From contig JAUCBJ010002125.1 in assembly GCA_032718475.1 (NCBI GenBank), positions 1 to 64,000 on the forward strand: a stretch of 64,000 nucleotides of DNA. Reading direction: 5' to 3'. This DNA comes from Nemertoderma westbladi. Taxonomy: Eukaryota > Xenacoelomorpha > Nemertodermatida > Nemertodermatidae. Below, piece after piece: positions 34,985-47,485 of the stretch. The notes below the pieces were generated by a model. It searched no databases. It was not told the origin of the DNA and was given only the letters and a program-made list of their open reading frames with translations. The position numbers and the translations under genes are program-made. Positions within the stretch are counted from its first letter, which is position 1, and each line of letters starts with the position of its first letter.

Positions 34985-35225
34985 TCAATTAGTTTCTACC
35001 AAATTCTACAAGCAGCTATTGATGGTGGATCAGCATGTATTCTTATCTTTCCTGAGTGACTTTAATGCCAGTCTCCATCACTCGTCAACATCGCAATGTA
35101 CAGCGTTAATGTCAATCTAAATTCAGTTCATATTCAGGATTTAATCTCTGGAAGTGGATTGTTCTCGTCTGGGACCCAGTTCAAGAAGCGATTTGGAAAG
35201 CTGTGGACACATTTGCGTCATGATG
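34985..35225 (+). mobile_element. LINE fragment, endonuclease middle (copy 5)
   Basis: It aligns with 13300-13540 of the long LINE copy (TACAAGCAGCT, GTGACTTTAATGC, GGATTGTTCTCGTCTGGGAC, CAGTTCAAGAAGCGA) with many changes and deletions. Confidence 0.7.
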
Positions 35226-35519
35226 CATAAATCCATCTTGACACAATTGGTCACACATAAACCTTCAACTTTCAGCTCATAAAAACTCATTGGCTATATT
35301 GCAATAGACCAGCTATAAAAGGTTGCACAATGCATAATATTCAGTTTGGAAATTGTTTTTTTACTTCTGATTGGTTGAAAATCAATGCTAGAGATACCAG
35401 CTTTCAACTTTCAAGTGAGATAGAAGATAGGAAAAGTGCGTTTTGAAATTTGAAAACTCATGTATGACCCCGGCCTTAACAGATCCCTCTTTGATGCGCC
35501 TCTGCGTCAAAGACCACGG
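35226..35519. other. Spacer between LINE fragment and repeat family
   Basis: Nothing recognisable. Confidence 0.3.
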
Positions 35520-37345
35520 AAGTGTGGGTCTCTCTTTTAGCCTATCTATGGTATTAGAGTTTAGCAAAACACTATAAAGCGCCCCATGGCTACCGACCCA
35601 TGGCCACAGTTAACCTATTAGGAAAGTAAATTATTTTAAGCTATAATAGTATTAACATTTATGTTATTCCTAATACACAAGCACACCCTTCAAAGTAAGG
35701 ATATAAGAAATTTATACATTATAATATTCAGTAATATGTCGACATTTGTAAGGTATTAATATTAATACCATTCACATTGCAGCCGTGACTAATGAATGCG
35801 TAGTTTAAGGTCATTAAATATAAATTACTGATTTTGTAGAAGAGATATATAAAATATATAGTGTTATTGCTCAATTTATTCCTGGTTCCTTTTTAGTAGT
35901 TTTTATTATTAGTATCTGAATCCTCTTGGTTTCTACTTTTTATCATGGCTCTTTCTGAACTATGTGCTTTTCAACTTCAACTAGTCACGGTATTTGTTTG
36001 TTAATCCTTAATGCGTTTGTACATCGGTTATATTTTTTGGTTGTTATCTAACCATAACTCATCGAGTGTCTCCTCATTCTGAGGTTCCATATTATTACTA
36101 CAGAACTACCAATTTTTTGTTTATTAACGCTTGGTTCATTTTGCTGTCCTATATTCAATTTTCCCCCTCGCAGGGACCCCACTTGCAGTTTACTCTATGC
36201 CTACCACTTGGAGGGGTCCCATCCTACATGGTTACGGTGCCGTGGGGCGTGGGCCCTCCTGGAACTAGCTTCTTTGCTGTAGCAGTGGCAGATCTGCCCG
36301 TAGTATACTACTGCATGTTGTTTTAATACTGTGCGACCTGCACGTGATGCTGGTTCTGTTGGGTAAAACGAACTTAGATCCTGCAAGGCATGACTTCGAT
36401 GAACTTAGATCCTAACTAGGTGAACTAAGATCCTAACTAGGTGAACTTTAGATCCTAACTAGGTGAACTTAGATCCTAACTAGGTGAACTTAGAACCTAA
36501 CTAGGTGAACTTAGATCATAACCCGGTGAACTTAGATCCTAACTAGGTCAACTTAGATCCTAAGTAAGTGAACTTAGATCCTAAGTTGGTAAACTTAGAT
36601 CCTAACTCGGTAAACTTAGATCCTAACTAGGTCAACTTAGATACTAAGTAGGTGAACTTAGATCCTAAGTAGGTGAACTTAGATCCTAACTAAGGTGAAC
36701 TTAGATCCTAACTAGGTGAACTTAGATCCTAACTAGGTGAACTTAAATCCCACTTTATGCTATTTAAAGCCTTTGGTAATTATCATGCTAGTCGCGAAGT
36801 TTTTTGCCATAGATCTCAACATCGTGCCTCAGTCTGGATTTTTTTAGCGTAGCTTTTAGCTCTCGATTTTGAATCATAGAAACTTGTTACAAAATTTTAT
36901 ACTACCGGTACTGTATGTGTGCATGCATTTATTGGAGTAATAAGGTAATATGACCTTGTCTGTGACCTATTTTTAACTATTGTATTACAGTAAAAATATA
37001 GTTACGTATTTCTTCCGTTAAAAATCAATCGATAATACTTACTTAAACTAGGCTCTAATTAATGTACAGTAGGATATTTGTTTTTGTATTGAGCTTATGT
37101 ACTGCATGTTGCATGACTGTAGGCCCTACTGTTTTATCTAGGCTCTCTTTGTGTATTAGCCTATAGTAACTATTGGTCTATTGCTGAATGCTAGCGGTGG
37201 TTGGTGTAATGCGCTCACCCGTTCAACCACCGTCTACATTCTACATTGTTTGTAGAAGTGTAGAAAATTGTTATTAAATAAATATAATAAAAAAAGCGAA
37301 CTTAGATCTTAGGTGAACTTAGATCCAATTTATACAAATTCCTTA
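35520..37345 (+). mobile_element. Dispersed repeat family, copy 1, with a 21-bp array
   Basis: It is matched over most of its length by 41645-43310. Shared blocks are CTCTCTTTTAGCCTATCTATGGTA, CCATGGCTACCGACCCATGG, a 180-bp G/C-rich core (36170-36330), the 21-bp array (~36369-36750) and the end CCAATTTATACAAATTCC. Copy 1 has ~520 bp (36790-37300) missing from copy 2. No conserved protein is evident; the ~85-codon ORF in the core is preserved only in parts. In both loci a LINE fragment lies directly to the left. Confidence 0.75.
36369..36750 (+). repeat. 21-bp tandem array (GAACTTAGATCCTAACTAGG type)
   Basis: About 17 units of 21 bp, with alternatives AAGTAGG, AACTCGG and AAGTTGG at the end of the unit. 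There are no spacers between units, so it is a minisatellite. Confidence 0.92.
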
Positions 37346-38639
37346 GCAATACAGCAATACATCTGTACATACAGCTGTACAGACATATACTGACAGACTG
37401 ATATAGGCCTAGATGTTGTTTGTTACCGTACCTCATGTTACGGCTGTACCGTACAGCTGTACAGCGGTAGGCAGGTAGGGTAGGGCAGTATGTCCTACCC
37501 TACCCTATGTCCAACATATACTACCCTACATCCAGACATCAGTACAGCAGTACATGGTCAGATGGTTGTAGTCTGGTTCTGGTAGTGCTGTAGTGTAGGT
37601 GGGTATCGGTACTGCGGTACCGTTTCGTTTACTGAAATCTGAACTGCTGGAAGCTAACTGTAAACTGTAAAGCTCTGTAGGCCTACTATAACTGTATAAA
37701 CCGAAGCTGCACCAGCTGACCAGTAAAATATACATGTTAAATGCTGAAATAGATACAGGCTCAGAGGATAACATCAGAACATGCTGACATGGTCGAACGT
37801 CGAAGTAATAGGCCTATTTATTTCCCGCTCAGGATCAGGAAATTCTGGTAACGGTAAGTAATAATGTCAGTCACTCTGTATGTCCAGATGTCTGTCTGTA
37901 TGTACGGTACCCAGGTACCGATAAGCACACTGCTGCACTGGGTGCACACCAGGCAGCCAGGTCTGCCTCTGCAGGTTGGAATTTATGTAGAGTTTCCTGC
38001 TGTCGCTGTCCTGGCGCGGAGCAACAGGGTCATGTGGCGCGCATTGAGGATCCTGGCGCGCATTTGGATGTCATGCAGTCATGTAGCTGCGTAGGCCTAC
38101 ACCAGTACACAGCTACACTACAACTGTACAAGCAATTCCGCAATGCACTGGCAACCTATCCCTGTATCCACTCCACTCTACTGCTCTACCCAGTGCCAGT
38201 CCTGCAGTCAACCAGTCAGCCAGTGACCAGTGCTACCGGTAATTGAAAATACAGAATTATACTAGCTGACTAGTATGATTAAAAAGAGTTAAAAATTTTC
38301 GCTCGCTTCGCTAGCGTTTATAATTGTATCCTACTCATCTGCTCATATCCATTATTTCAATATCCCTATTAGGCTAGGCCTCCTATTGTATATGTTGATT
38401 AACTTACATGAGTTGTTTCAAAAGTTTTTCAATTTGGACTATTCAAACCAATATCAGAATATACATACAGACAGACTGACTGACAGATATAAAACCACAT
38501 TTTCATGCTCGTTACGCTCGCAATTTAATCCATAATCATATTCTGTATTTAAAAACAGTCAGAAGAACTGTCATAGATGAGATATTAAATGAATATGAAG
38601 GACTAACAATACCTAAACATTTCATTTCAACCCTACTAC
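37346..38639. other. Low-complexity spacer containing a dispersed repeat
   Basis: Rich in GTACAG/CTGTAC runs. The part 37600-37875 is repeated at 62035-62295 (listed separately). ORFs at 37526-37774 and 37864-38246 have no known domain. Confidence 0.4.
37600..37875 (+). repeat. Dispersed repeat B, copy 1
   Basis: It shares with 62035-62295 the ordered blocks ACCGTTTCGTTT, TCTGAACTGCTGGAAGC, AAACCGAAGCTGCA, AATAGATACAGGCT, GGATAACAT, CATGGTCGAA and GGATCAGGAAATTCTGGTAA followed by CGGTAAGTAAT. The order is constant and the changes are mostly indels. Confidence 0.75.
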
Positions 38640-38920
38640 TACTAGGTAGGATCGGCATGCTGCATTGCAGCTGCATTTTTAAGAATGCTGTGTCGGCTTG
38701 TCGACAAAATTGCGCCGCCACAACTCCATATCACCCATGGGCCATGACATTTGCTAGACCATCCCCATCTTCAAGGCCAGTGTCCTTTAACTGTTTAAGA
38801 TGCGTCTCAAGAAAGTCATGGGCTGTCCAGAGTGTCCACCATGCTTATTCACTCCATGAGGCTTCCAAAGTAGAAGATTATGCACTGGCTGGTCCTCATG
38901 GCGAAAGCAATGTCATCTAG
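38640..38920 (-). mobile_element. LINE 3' fragment (copy 6), minus strand
   Basis: Read on the minus strand it holds the C-terminal part (HCFRHEDQPVHNL-like, then QPMTFLRRIL) and the family's 3' end GCAGCTGCAATGCAGCATGC with the (TAG)n tail. Confidence 0.8.
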
Positions 38921-40323
38921 CCTACTGTAGCCTACTTTGCAGCCTCCTGGTGCCTAATTTAATGGAGATTTCAAATCTGCAAGCAGTTTTTTCATATCTT
39001 TTCTCAAACTCGAGTTATTAGGATTACCCAAAACGTAATGAGCAAGTTCGATTTTTGACAAGCCTTCGAGCAGCACTATATTTTACAATTGTGCGGGGCC
39101 CTTTTCATAAAAAAGGCTCTCACGGTGCAGATATGAATAAAATTGCTAAAACGTTATTTTACTAGTTAGGCCTATCTGTTTAGCAAGCATAAAATTTTTT
39201 GTTTAATTTCATTCATTTGTGAAAAAGTTATTGTTGAACATGAACATAGAGAAATTGTATTATCTTAAATTGCGGGAAGGCAGGAAGGTTTGAATTGTTC
39301 CTTAAACTTTAAACACCCTATATCTCATAATGACGTTTTTTTTCATGAAAAGGTCTAATTGTCCACCAATTTTAACTGAAATGAGTGAAATGAGTTGAAA
39401 TTTGGTACACCTCTTAAGAATACCTTTCTCCATAGTTCTTCTGAACTAATTTGGAAACCAGGAAATACCCTGGAACCTTTTTATATTAAAAAGGCCCAAA
39501 AAATATTTTTTGGGGCCTTTTTGTTCTAAAAAGACCCCGTGCATTTGAGGCAAAATTTTTACAGAAGAATTGGATGCAGGGTTCTTCTGAACTTATATTC
39601 CAAATTTCGATATATTTCAACAAATATTGGTGGAGAAATAGCCCTTGGCGCAAAAAGGCTCTTTTGGCCTTTACGGAGCCATTTTGGTGCCAATTTTAAA
39701 AATATTTGGTTTGGTTATTCGTTATTCTTACACAGTCCAGACGATGTTTAGTACCGGTAGCACAAAAAATAATTTTCACCCAATTTTAGGGTCCAGAGAC
39801 ACAAAAATGTGAGTTTCAATTTGGGGATGCGACCCCCCCCCCCCCCCCCCTCCCCCCTAATTAAAATGATTGCAATTGCTCAAGCTTCTCACTAAAAGGG
39901 AGACCATTAATCGAAAACCTCTGTTGAGAGTAGAAGTTCGCGATATCCTCAATATATCCGACTTGTCCAGACGACAGGCGACTGTGCAGCTAATGTTTAG
40001 CATAATTATAATTAAATATTTAAGCTAAATAACGATGGGAGAATATATAATAATTTATTTTTGCAATAATTTAGATACATACAGGAGGCGAAGTAGAATG
40101 TGCCGATAATGGCTATCCGTCTTTTTTTAAGTGATGATTGAGAGAGTGTACCTAAATGAAAGTCAAGGCCAAATATTAGCCAGAGAATACCTGCCATGTT
40201 CCATAGATTAATACAATACATCTTAATGGAAGTTGTCGGACAATATAAATATAATATAATATATAACAACACTGCGGTTTTTGGATTAGGGGGTGGATTT
40301 CTTCTACTTCTCTATAATCTCTC
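38921..40323. other. AT-rich spacer with a hairpin and a poly-C tract
   Basis: AAAAAGGCCCAAAAAA/TTTTTTGGGGCCTTTTT (39489-39523) is a palindrome with a very short loop. A C run occupies ~39833-39850. No gene is seen. Confidence 0.45.
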
Positions 40324-40725
40324 GTGGTACCATTACCTTCCATCCATCTCATTGTTTATGTTTTTTTTACAGTAAACCATCTAACGTTTATCCATCATGA
40401 GAATGATATGATACTGGTGGCGATGTATGAAAGGGATAAAGAAGAAGCGCGGGTGGAGAGATTGCTAGATCCGAGGAACGAGTGGGAGGAGATAAAATAT
40501 TATTTGGAGGAAGAGGAAAAGAAGAACAAGAGTGCGTGGGGAGAAGATTGGGAGTTAGAGATAGCGGCTGAGGGAGATAGGAGATCCCGGGAGGTGGAGA
40601 GGTGTGCGCAGGAGAAGGCGATGGAAGAGATAATCGAAATGTTGATGGGAATGTTGGGTGGTGGTGGTGGTAATGGTAATAATGTGGAGGATGTAGATAG
40701 CGAGGATAGTGGGATAAACGGGTGA
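40324..40725 (+). CDS. Hypothetical acidic, Glu-rich protein (133 codons) or single exon
   Basis: I do not recognise this ORF. Residues ~40-105 are rich in Glu, Lys and Arg (EARVERLL, YYLEEEEKK, RSREVERCAQ) and could form a coiled coil. The C-terminus is Gly/Asn-rich and then acidic. A good splice acceptor (TTTTTTTTACAG at 40360-40371) lies inside the ORF, so the real product may start at 40372 as the last exon of a gene whose earlier exons I cannot find. The purine-rich strand alone could also keep the frame open by chance. Confidence 0.3.
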   Translation: MVPLPSIHLIVYVFFTVNHLTFIHHENDMILVAMYERDKEEARVERLLDPRNEWEEIKYYLEEEEKKNKSAWGEDWELEIAAEGDRRSREVERCAQEKAMEEIIEMLMGMLGGGGGNGNNVEDVDSEDSGING

Positions 40726-41219
40726 GGTGGTGGAAGAAATTTTTAAAATAGTAATGGTGATGGATTTAAGTACAATAATCAAATCAAAATAATATTATAA
40801 ATACTATAACCTATATAGCATTGTTGCCTAGCGCTAATCAGTGTTTATTCACCTTTTTGTTGCTGCGTCTGTCATAGTCTATCATGTTAAAGACTTTACA
40901 AAACGTCTGCAACCCCACCAACTTACTATGACGGGTTATTAACTAATGTGGTACAAGGTCAGCGCCAACTAGTAAACGCGAAGTAATTAATTTACTTCCG
41001 CGGACTGGCCTTATACCGCATATGTTACATATACACAATAGTAACCATAGTAGGTGGGAGGGGCAAGAGCCGTTCGGTAAAGTCTTTAATATAGTAGAAT
41101 ATGAAAGACGCTGTTTCAATTAAGTTGTTTACCTTACTACTCTTTAAGTTTCCGATTGATTCTCTGTGACTTCCAAATCCTGGAAAGCCTATAGATATCT
41201 ACATATAGCCGGGTCCCCT
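40726..41219. other. Spacer
   Basis: Nothing recognisable. Confidence 0.3.
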
Positions 41220-41612
41220 ATGCAACAGGGCGAGCTGGCTGTCCTGGCAGATAAGCAATAAGCATTGCCTTAGCGCTGTTGGTATTCAAGACTGGATAGA
41301 CTGACGAGGTTCTGATTAAGGGCATGAGGCCGTTGATGACATGCCCTCGCATCAGACGATGGTAGTGGCAATGGTGGAATTGGTCTATTGATGAATCCAA
41401 CTGCACATGCAGCATTGGACAAAATAGACCAAATCTCTAACCGCATCATCCGTTGCCACTTCTCATGTTCTGGAAGACTGGCTAAGAAGTTTCCTAAGGT
41501 CGTTCTGATTGTGTGCTACTCTCCAACTAGTGTTGCCCCTGTAGAGGAGGTGGAAAATTTCTACCACAATCTACAAGCAGCTACTGATGGAGTGGATCAG
41601 CATGCATTCTTA
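41220..41612 (+). mobile_element. LINE fragment, 5' endonuclease part (copy 7)
   Basis: It begins ATGCAACAGGGCGAGCTGG like copy 4 and continues with the endonuclease start. After one stop, the frame from 41388 (MNPTAHAALDKID, IVCYSPTSVAPVEE, DGVDQHAFL) is nearly identical to 13129-13350. It ends abruptly and is followed after ~30 bp by dispersed repeat family copy 2. Confidence 0.85.
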
Positions 41613-41644
41613 TTTTTTCTCATATTCTTATCTTATACGGAAGT

Positions 41645-43310
41645 ATTAGTCTCTCTTTTAGCCTATCTATGGTACTAGAGTTTAGCAAAACCCTATAAAG
41701 CCCCATGGCTACCGACCCATGGCCACAGTTAACCTATTAGGAAAGTAAATTATTTTAAGCTACAGTATTAAATATATATGTTATTCCTAATATACAAGCA
41801 CACCCTTCAAAGTATGGATATAAGAAATTTATACATTATAATATTCAGTAATATATCGACATTTGTAATGTATTAATATTAATACCATTCACATTGCAGC
41901 CGTGACTAATGAATGCGTAGTTTAAGGTCATTAAATATAAATTACTGATTTTGTAGAAGAGATATATAAAATATATAGTGTTATTGCTCAATTTATTCCT
42001 CTCTCATTATGACATACTGTCGTAGCACAGCGATTTTCTCTAGTCTCATTCTTGTCTCATGGTAATTAATACATTGTGCACTGCTTTTCTGGCATTATTG
42101 ACATGGAAATCACAGTAACAATCAAATCGCATTCCTTTTTGTGGTGCCACTGGTTTCCAACGACATTATCAGTTTGATTTCATAGCAATTTATGGGTAAC
42201 ATATTAATATTATTCTCTTGTGTTTTTTAAATCCCGCAGTGGTCATACTAACTAAGCCAAGCCCTTTCTGGTTCCTTTCTCAATTTTCCCATTAGTATCT
42301 GAATCCTCTCTCTTGGTTTCTACTTTTTATCATGGCTCTATCTGAACTATGTGTTTTTCAACTTCAACTAGTCACGGTATTTGTTTGCTAATCCTTAATG
42401 CCTTTGTTCATTGGTTATATTTATGGTTGTTATCTATCCATAACTGTTACTAAAATATTACTACAGTACTTCCTATTTTTTGTTTATTAACGCTTGGTTC
42501 ATTTTGCTGTCCTATATTCAATTTCCCCCCTCGCAGGGACCCCACTTGCAGTTTACTTTATGCCTACCGCTTGGAGGGGTCCCATCCTACATGGTTACGG
42601 TGCCGTGGGGCGTGGGCCCTCCTGGAACTAGCTTCGTTGCTGTAGCAGTGGCAGATCTGCCCGTAGCAGGGTCGGTATTTGTATACTACTGCATGTTGTT
42701 TTAATACTGTGCAACCTGGACGTGATGCTGGTTCTGTTGGGTAAAACGAACTTAGATCCTGCAAGGCCTGACTTCGATGAACTTGGATCCTAAGTAGGTG
42801 AACTTAGATCCTAACTCGGTGAACTTAGACCCTAACTAGGTGAACTTAGATCCTAACTAGGTGAACTTAGATCCTAACTAGGTGAACTTAGATCCTAACT
42901 AGGTGAACTTAGATCCTAACTATGTGAACTTAGAACCTAACTCGGTGAACGTAGATCCTAACTAGGTCAACTTAGATCCTAAGTAGGTGAACTTAGATTC
43001 TAACTATGCGAACTTAGATCCTAACTGGGTGAACTTAGATCCTAACTAGGTGAACTTAGAACCTAACTAGGTGAACATAGATCCTAACTGGGTGAACTTA
43101 GATCCTAACTCGGTGAACTTAGATCCTAACTAGGTCAACTTAGATCCTAAGTAGGTGAACTTAGATCCTAAGTAGGTTAACTTAGATCCTAACTATGTGA
43201 ACTTAGAACCTAACTAGGTGAACTTAGATCCCACTTTATGCTATTTAAAGCCTTTGGTAATTATCATGCTAGTCGCGATGCGAATTTAGATCCAATTTAT
43301 ACAAATTCCT
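41645..43310 (+). mobile_element. Dispersed repeat family, copy 2, with a 21-bp array
   Basis: Homologous to 35520-37345. It carries an extra ~300 bp (about 41998-42290) between GCTCAATTTATTCCT and TAGTATCTGAATCC, and lacks the ~520 bp present at 36790-37300. Confidence 0.75.
42747..43235 (+). repeat. 21-bp tandem array, copy 2
   Basis: About 22 units of the same GAACTTAGATCC-AACTAGG repeat as at 36.4 kb, with mixed variant order. Confidence 0.92.
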
Positions 43311-45858
43311 TAGCACACGCTAGAGGAGAGGAGAAGCGAACTTAGAACTCCAATGATCCAATTAAGTCCAATGCAGTGGATTCAATGATCCACGATTCTA
43401 AGTAAAACAAATTCCTTTTACCATATGGCCATTTCGTGTACAAACCCACGTCTTCAGTGATATGAATATATATTAAAATGTTTACATAATTTACATGTTA
43501 AAATTAGTACGTACGCGGTTAAATTTAATTGAATAATGAAGGCTATGGTTCAGTATATGTCTGGTTACGAGGATGCTATTAAATAATTAAAATAAATAAA
43601 ATATGAGCAGTGGTAAAAATAGAGATTAGGCTGACGTGGAGGATAAATTAAATTAAAATAGGTAAGTAAATTAATGTTTATCTGCTCGTATCGGTATATG
43701 TAAGCCCACAGCCAGTTTGTTGGAAGATGCTATGCACTGCAGACTGCATCTCTCACCGTGAAAACGCCAGCGGATTCTCAACTACTTCGCGAACCCCCCC
43801 CCCCCCCCCCCCCCCCCCCCAAGTGATAACGTGTCAGCATTTTCAGTAAGATAATCTAACCTAACCTTGACTTGACAATCTAATTGAACATCACAATTTT
43901 CTGGGTGTAATATATATTGTAGCATCAATAATTAATGTATATATTTATATGTTTTATGTTGCGACAACTTTAAACAAAAAGTGCCATTCAAAGTTTATAA
44001 CAGCTGTATCTTATAATGAGGAAACACAGTGGATCGGGGAGCTGCAAAATGTAATGAGACTGATTGATTTTTGGCCAGTCAGTGGAGTAACTAATTTTAA
44101 TTTAAATTTCAAAGATGTAAGGAAAAATTCAGCAAATTAGACTCACATTGAAAATTACCATTAATTATTGTTGGATTTCATCATGGAAAACAAAATAGAC
44201 TTTATATGGAAACGCTAAGATATCAAAAATTTATTTTAATAGAATCCCTGATAAAATAATTATACTACTGGTCAGTCTAACTTAGACCAAACGTTGATAC
44301 AGTAGCACAGAATTCAACAAAATGTACAATGGAAGTCATATAGAGATACAGCAGTAACAATAATGATGGTACCGACTCTAGTGTTATCAACGAAGGCTCT
44401 ACCCATAGTATTACGACAAGCGGTTAATCACTTTGAACCTTCCAGGCAAAAGTCTGGTCCTGGAGGAAAAGAATACGCCTGTCACTTACTCATGTAGTGT
44501 GTTTGTGGTTGAAAAGGGGTTTCGGACAGTATGGGATTCACAAGATGGAAAGATAGCAGCAATGTTACACGAATGTTCCACTTCCTTTATCCCTTAGAGA
44601 CATAAATACAGAAGATGAAGTATTTTTGTTTATTTGCACAGGCAAACAAACAAAATTAGTTTTTTAATCGTATCTCGCACTTCTTTTAAGTTAACTGTAG
44701 ATATCTGTCGATATTCTAAAGTAATCATATGAGGACTCCTCAACAGCTAGTTGAAGCTCTCACTTAAGTACAGTAGAACTTGTCATCGTGCTTAATCCTC
44801 AGACAGACATGGCCGCCTTGTGTATTCGGAAGTTTATATACAGTATTGTACCTAAAAAATATGTTAAATGAAAAATATACTAGATCATTTAAATAAATAA
44901 TTTACATCCCAAAATGAATGAACACCAAAAAGTATCAGTTTATTCAACTTTAAATTTTTGCTGTCAGAAAGCTTGTGGTGCTTTATTAGTGATAATTTCC
45001 AGATTTTAGACATACAGTATTATATTATTTTTATTAATATAGTTTAATGGTAATTAATATTATAGTGAATTTCCTGTTCAAATTTAGTGAAAAATGATTT
45101 TGTTTAGGAGGTCAATAAATGACTGCCAATAAATAATAGTTTATTAAAATCACAATAATAATTTACGCGGCAAGGCGCTTTTCGAAAATGGATAGGCCAA
45201 TCTTAATTTTAAATCAAGGGACATTTATTTGCTTCTATTGATGTTTGCCGCTTTCTGTAAAACTTCCTCTTCTTATTATAAAATTCGACTGAAATTTTCT
45301 GAATATGGTCTTCATATAAATAATGCGTGCTATAAATCTACGGACGTTACATACTGTAGACGACGCCCGGCTGGCTGTAATGTATGTAAATTGTATGTAC
45401 AAAAAAAACTATAAAACTGAGCTGCTGGCTGTCAATAAATAATGCTCCAGTACTTATTCCCTATAAGTCTTTCTTACAGTATGCCTATATGCTCCCTAAT
45501 ACAACATCTGTTCCAATTTCCTCTAGATAACATCATCATTACAATCGTTTCTATAATACTGTAATAGACCAATACCAAGACCATAGACATCGCTGATAAT
45601 CTATCCTAGCACAGTCCAATATACTTGAAAATAAAGCTGAAAAATGCAGATGGTTGAGCGGAGAGTGGTTATTCAACCAGCGGTGCATCAAGTCGCGTGC
45701 GATTCTGTTTTAAACGAGCTTCGACGACACAAAAACAAGGATGTAGCAATAGCTTATCAGGATGTTGAATCAGTGCGAGATATTTAATGAATTACAATAT
45801 AACATGGCGTGTCTGATATCTGACCATAATATGGATATAGAAATATGTTCATTTAATA
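43311..45858. other. AT-rich spacer with a 27-bp poly-C tract
   Basis: A pure C run lies at 43794-43820. ORFs at 43949-44140, 45229-45414 and ~45644-45787 have no recognisable domain. Otherwise I see nothing. Confidence 0.4.
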
Positions 45859-47413
45859 CCCCAGGTAGCACAGGACGTCCACGAAAGAAATTGAACGTTC
45901 ATATTTGGTACTTTTTTTATGCGAATCTGAACATCAATGAAATATTGTTCAAAATAGGTAAAAATTGCTGACGTTGTGAGTAATTTACCAAATTGTGACG
46001 TTCACATTAGGTAATTTAACGTCCTAACTTTAAAGAAATTGAATATGTACCAAAACAAACGAATATTGAACGTTCAAATTGCGTCCAGTTATGCGTTCAT
46101 TTCTTTGTACCTAAATATGTACGTTGTTTGAACATTTATGAACGTTCAAACATAATTTACTTTAACTTGTTATGTCAATGGCATGTTCAAACTTGTTCGT
46201 GATACAATTATCTGACTATTTATTATTGTGCAATTATTTTTTATGTTGGTTAGCCTACTCCTTGTATGGTTGGTGTGGTTCCGCTTAGTTATATCTGGAC
46301 TAATGGTTCATTCTCAATACAAAACAATTACTTTAAGTAATCGAAAAATTATTCACACAACAAAACATTGATAACCAATACAATGCTGACGCATTTTTAA
46401 ACATTTTAAACAACAAATAACATCAAAATTAGACAAAGGTGATTCTACTGATTACTAAAGCTAATACACTAGTACTATGTCACGAAAAATTGTAATAAAA
46501 TTATTAGAATATATTAGGCCTATTGAACCAAGAAAATAACAAACAAAGAAAACCGCAAAAGTTTGTCTATTTTGATACCAACTGACCAAATACCATTACA
46601 TTTTGTTGAGATAAATCGGATATATGGGCGTTGGAATGTTCAAACTTCTATCATGCGTAGGGTAATTTTTTTAATCGCAAAACATTATTTTTTATTTTAC
46701 AAATTTATCATATTATATAAACCTTTCTTACGTTTCAATTGCTTTTTGTATGTATTATTGCCTTATTGCATAGATACAAAATTTCAAATATCAATTATAA
46801 GGTCATAAAATTAATTAATTTTTTTAAGATTCATCAATATGAATAATCTATTTTGGCTGGAAATAAGATAAAATACAGAAATCTAACTAATCCAATGCGA
46901 ATTTGTGGATCATCACCATAATATATCATGGATACTCTTATATCACTATCGATTAAATAATTTCATATATACTCTGATGCTTCCTTCTCTAAATGTATAG
47001 GGTATTGTAGGTGTAGGGCCGTAGGATAGGGTGTAGGGATTGGATAAGGTAGGCTAACCCCCCCCCCCCCCCCCCCCCCTCCCCTCTCTACACAGAACAT
47101 GCACCAACAAACAGTGATTGGTTGGTCTCACGTTAAATTTTTACGTTTATTCAACCTAATATGGACCTATAACACACCAGAAATGAACGTCTAGTGAACA
47201 CGTCATTTGAACATAGATTGCCTGTGGTCTCTTTTACGTTCAATTGCCCGTTCATATTACGGTACTTCTGACGGCCAACTTTGAACTATTGAACGTTTAG
47301 CATCAATAGCATCTTATGGGAGAAATACAACGTCATATGAACATAAATCCAGAACGTCTGGACGAATAATGAACGTAAATTTACCGTAAATTTACGTATT
47401 TGTGCTACCTGGG
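45859..47413. mobile_element. Non-autonomous DNA element with CCCAGGTAGCACA ends
   Basis: CCCAGGTAGCACA at 45860-45872 returns inverted at 47401-47413 (TGTGCTACCTGGG), with weaker matching beyond (AATACC outside, ACGT inside). Both end regions are filled with GAACGTTCA and related motifs in both orientations. There is no long ORF. A C run of ~20 lies at 47059-47080. I could not identify a target duplication. Confidence 0.6.
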
Positions 47414-47485
47414 ACGGTATTTCAGAATAAAATAATGATGCAGCTGATGCTCTACCTAAAGTTTGAAGTTCCAGACACACAAATG

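Noticed and set aside
36066-36326. ORF in the dispersed repeat, partly kept at 42480-42704
   Set aside because: The similarity is explained by duplication of the DNA; the start differs and internal changes do not look like coding constraint.
36369-36750. CRISPR-like array of 21-bp repeats
   Set aside because: Units are contiguous without unique spacers, no cas genes, and the genome is eukaryotic.
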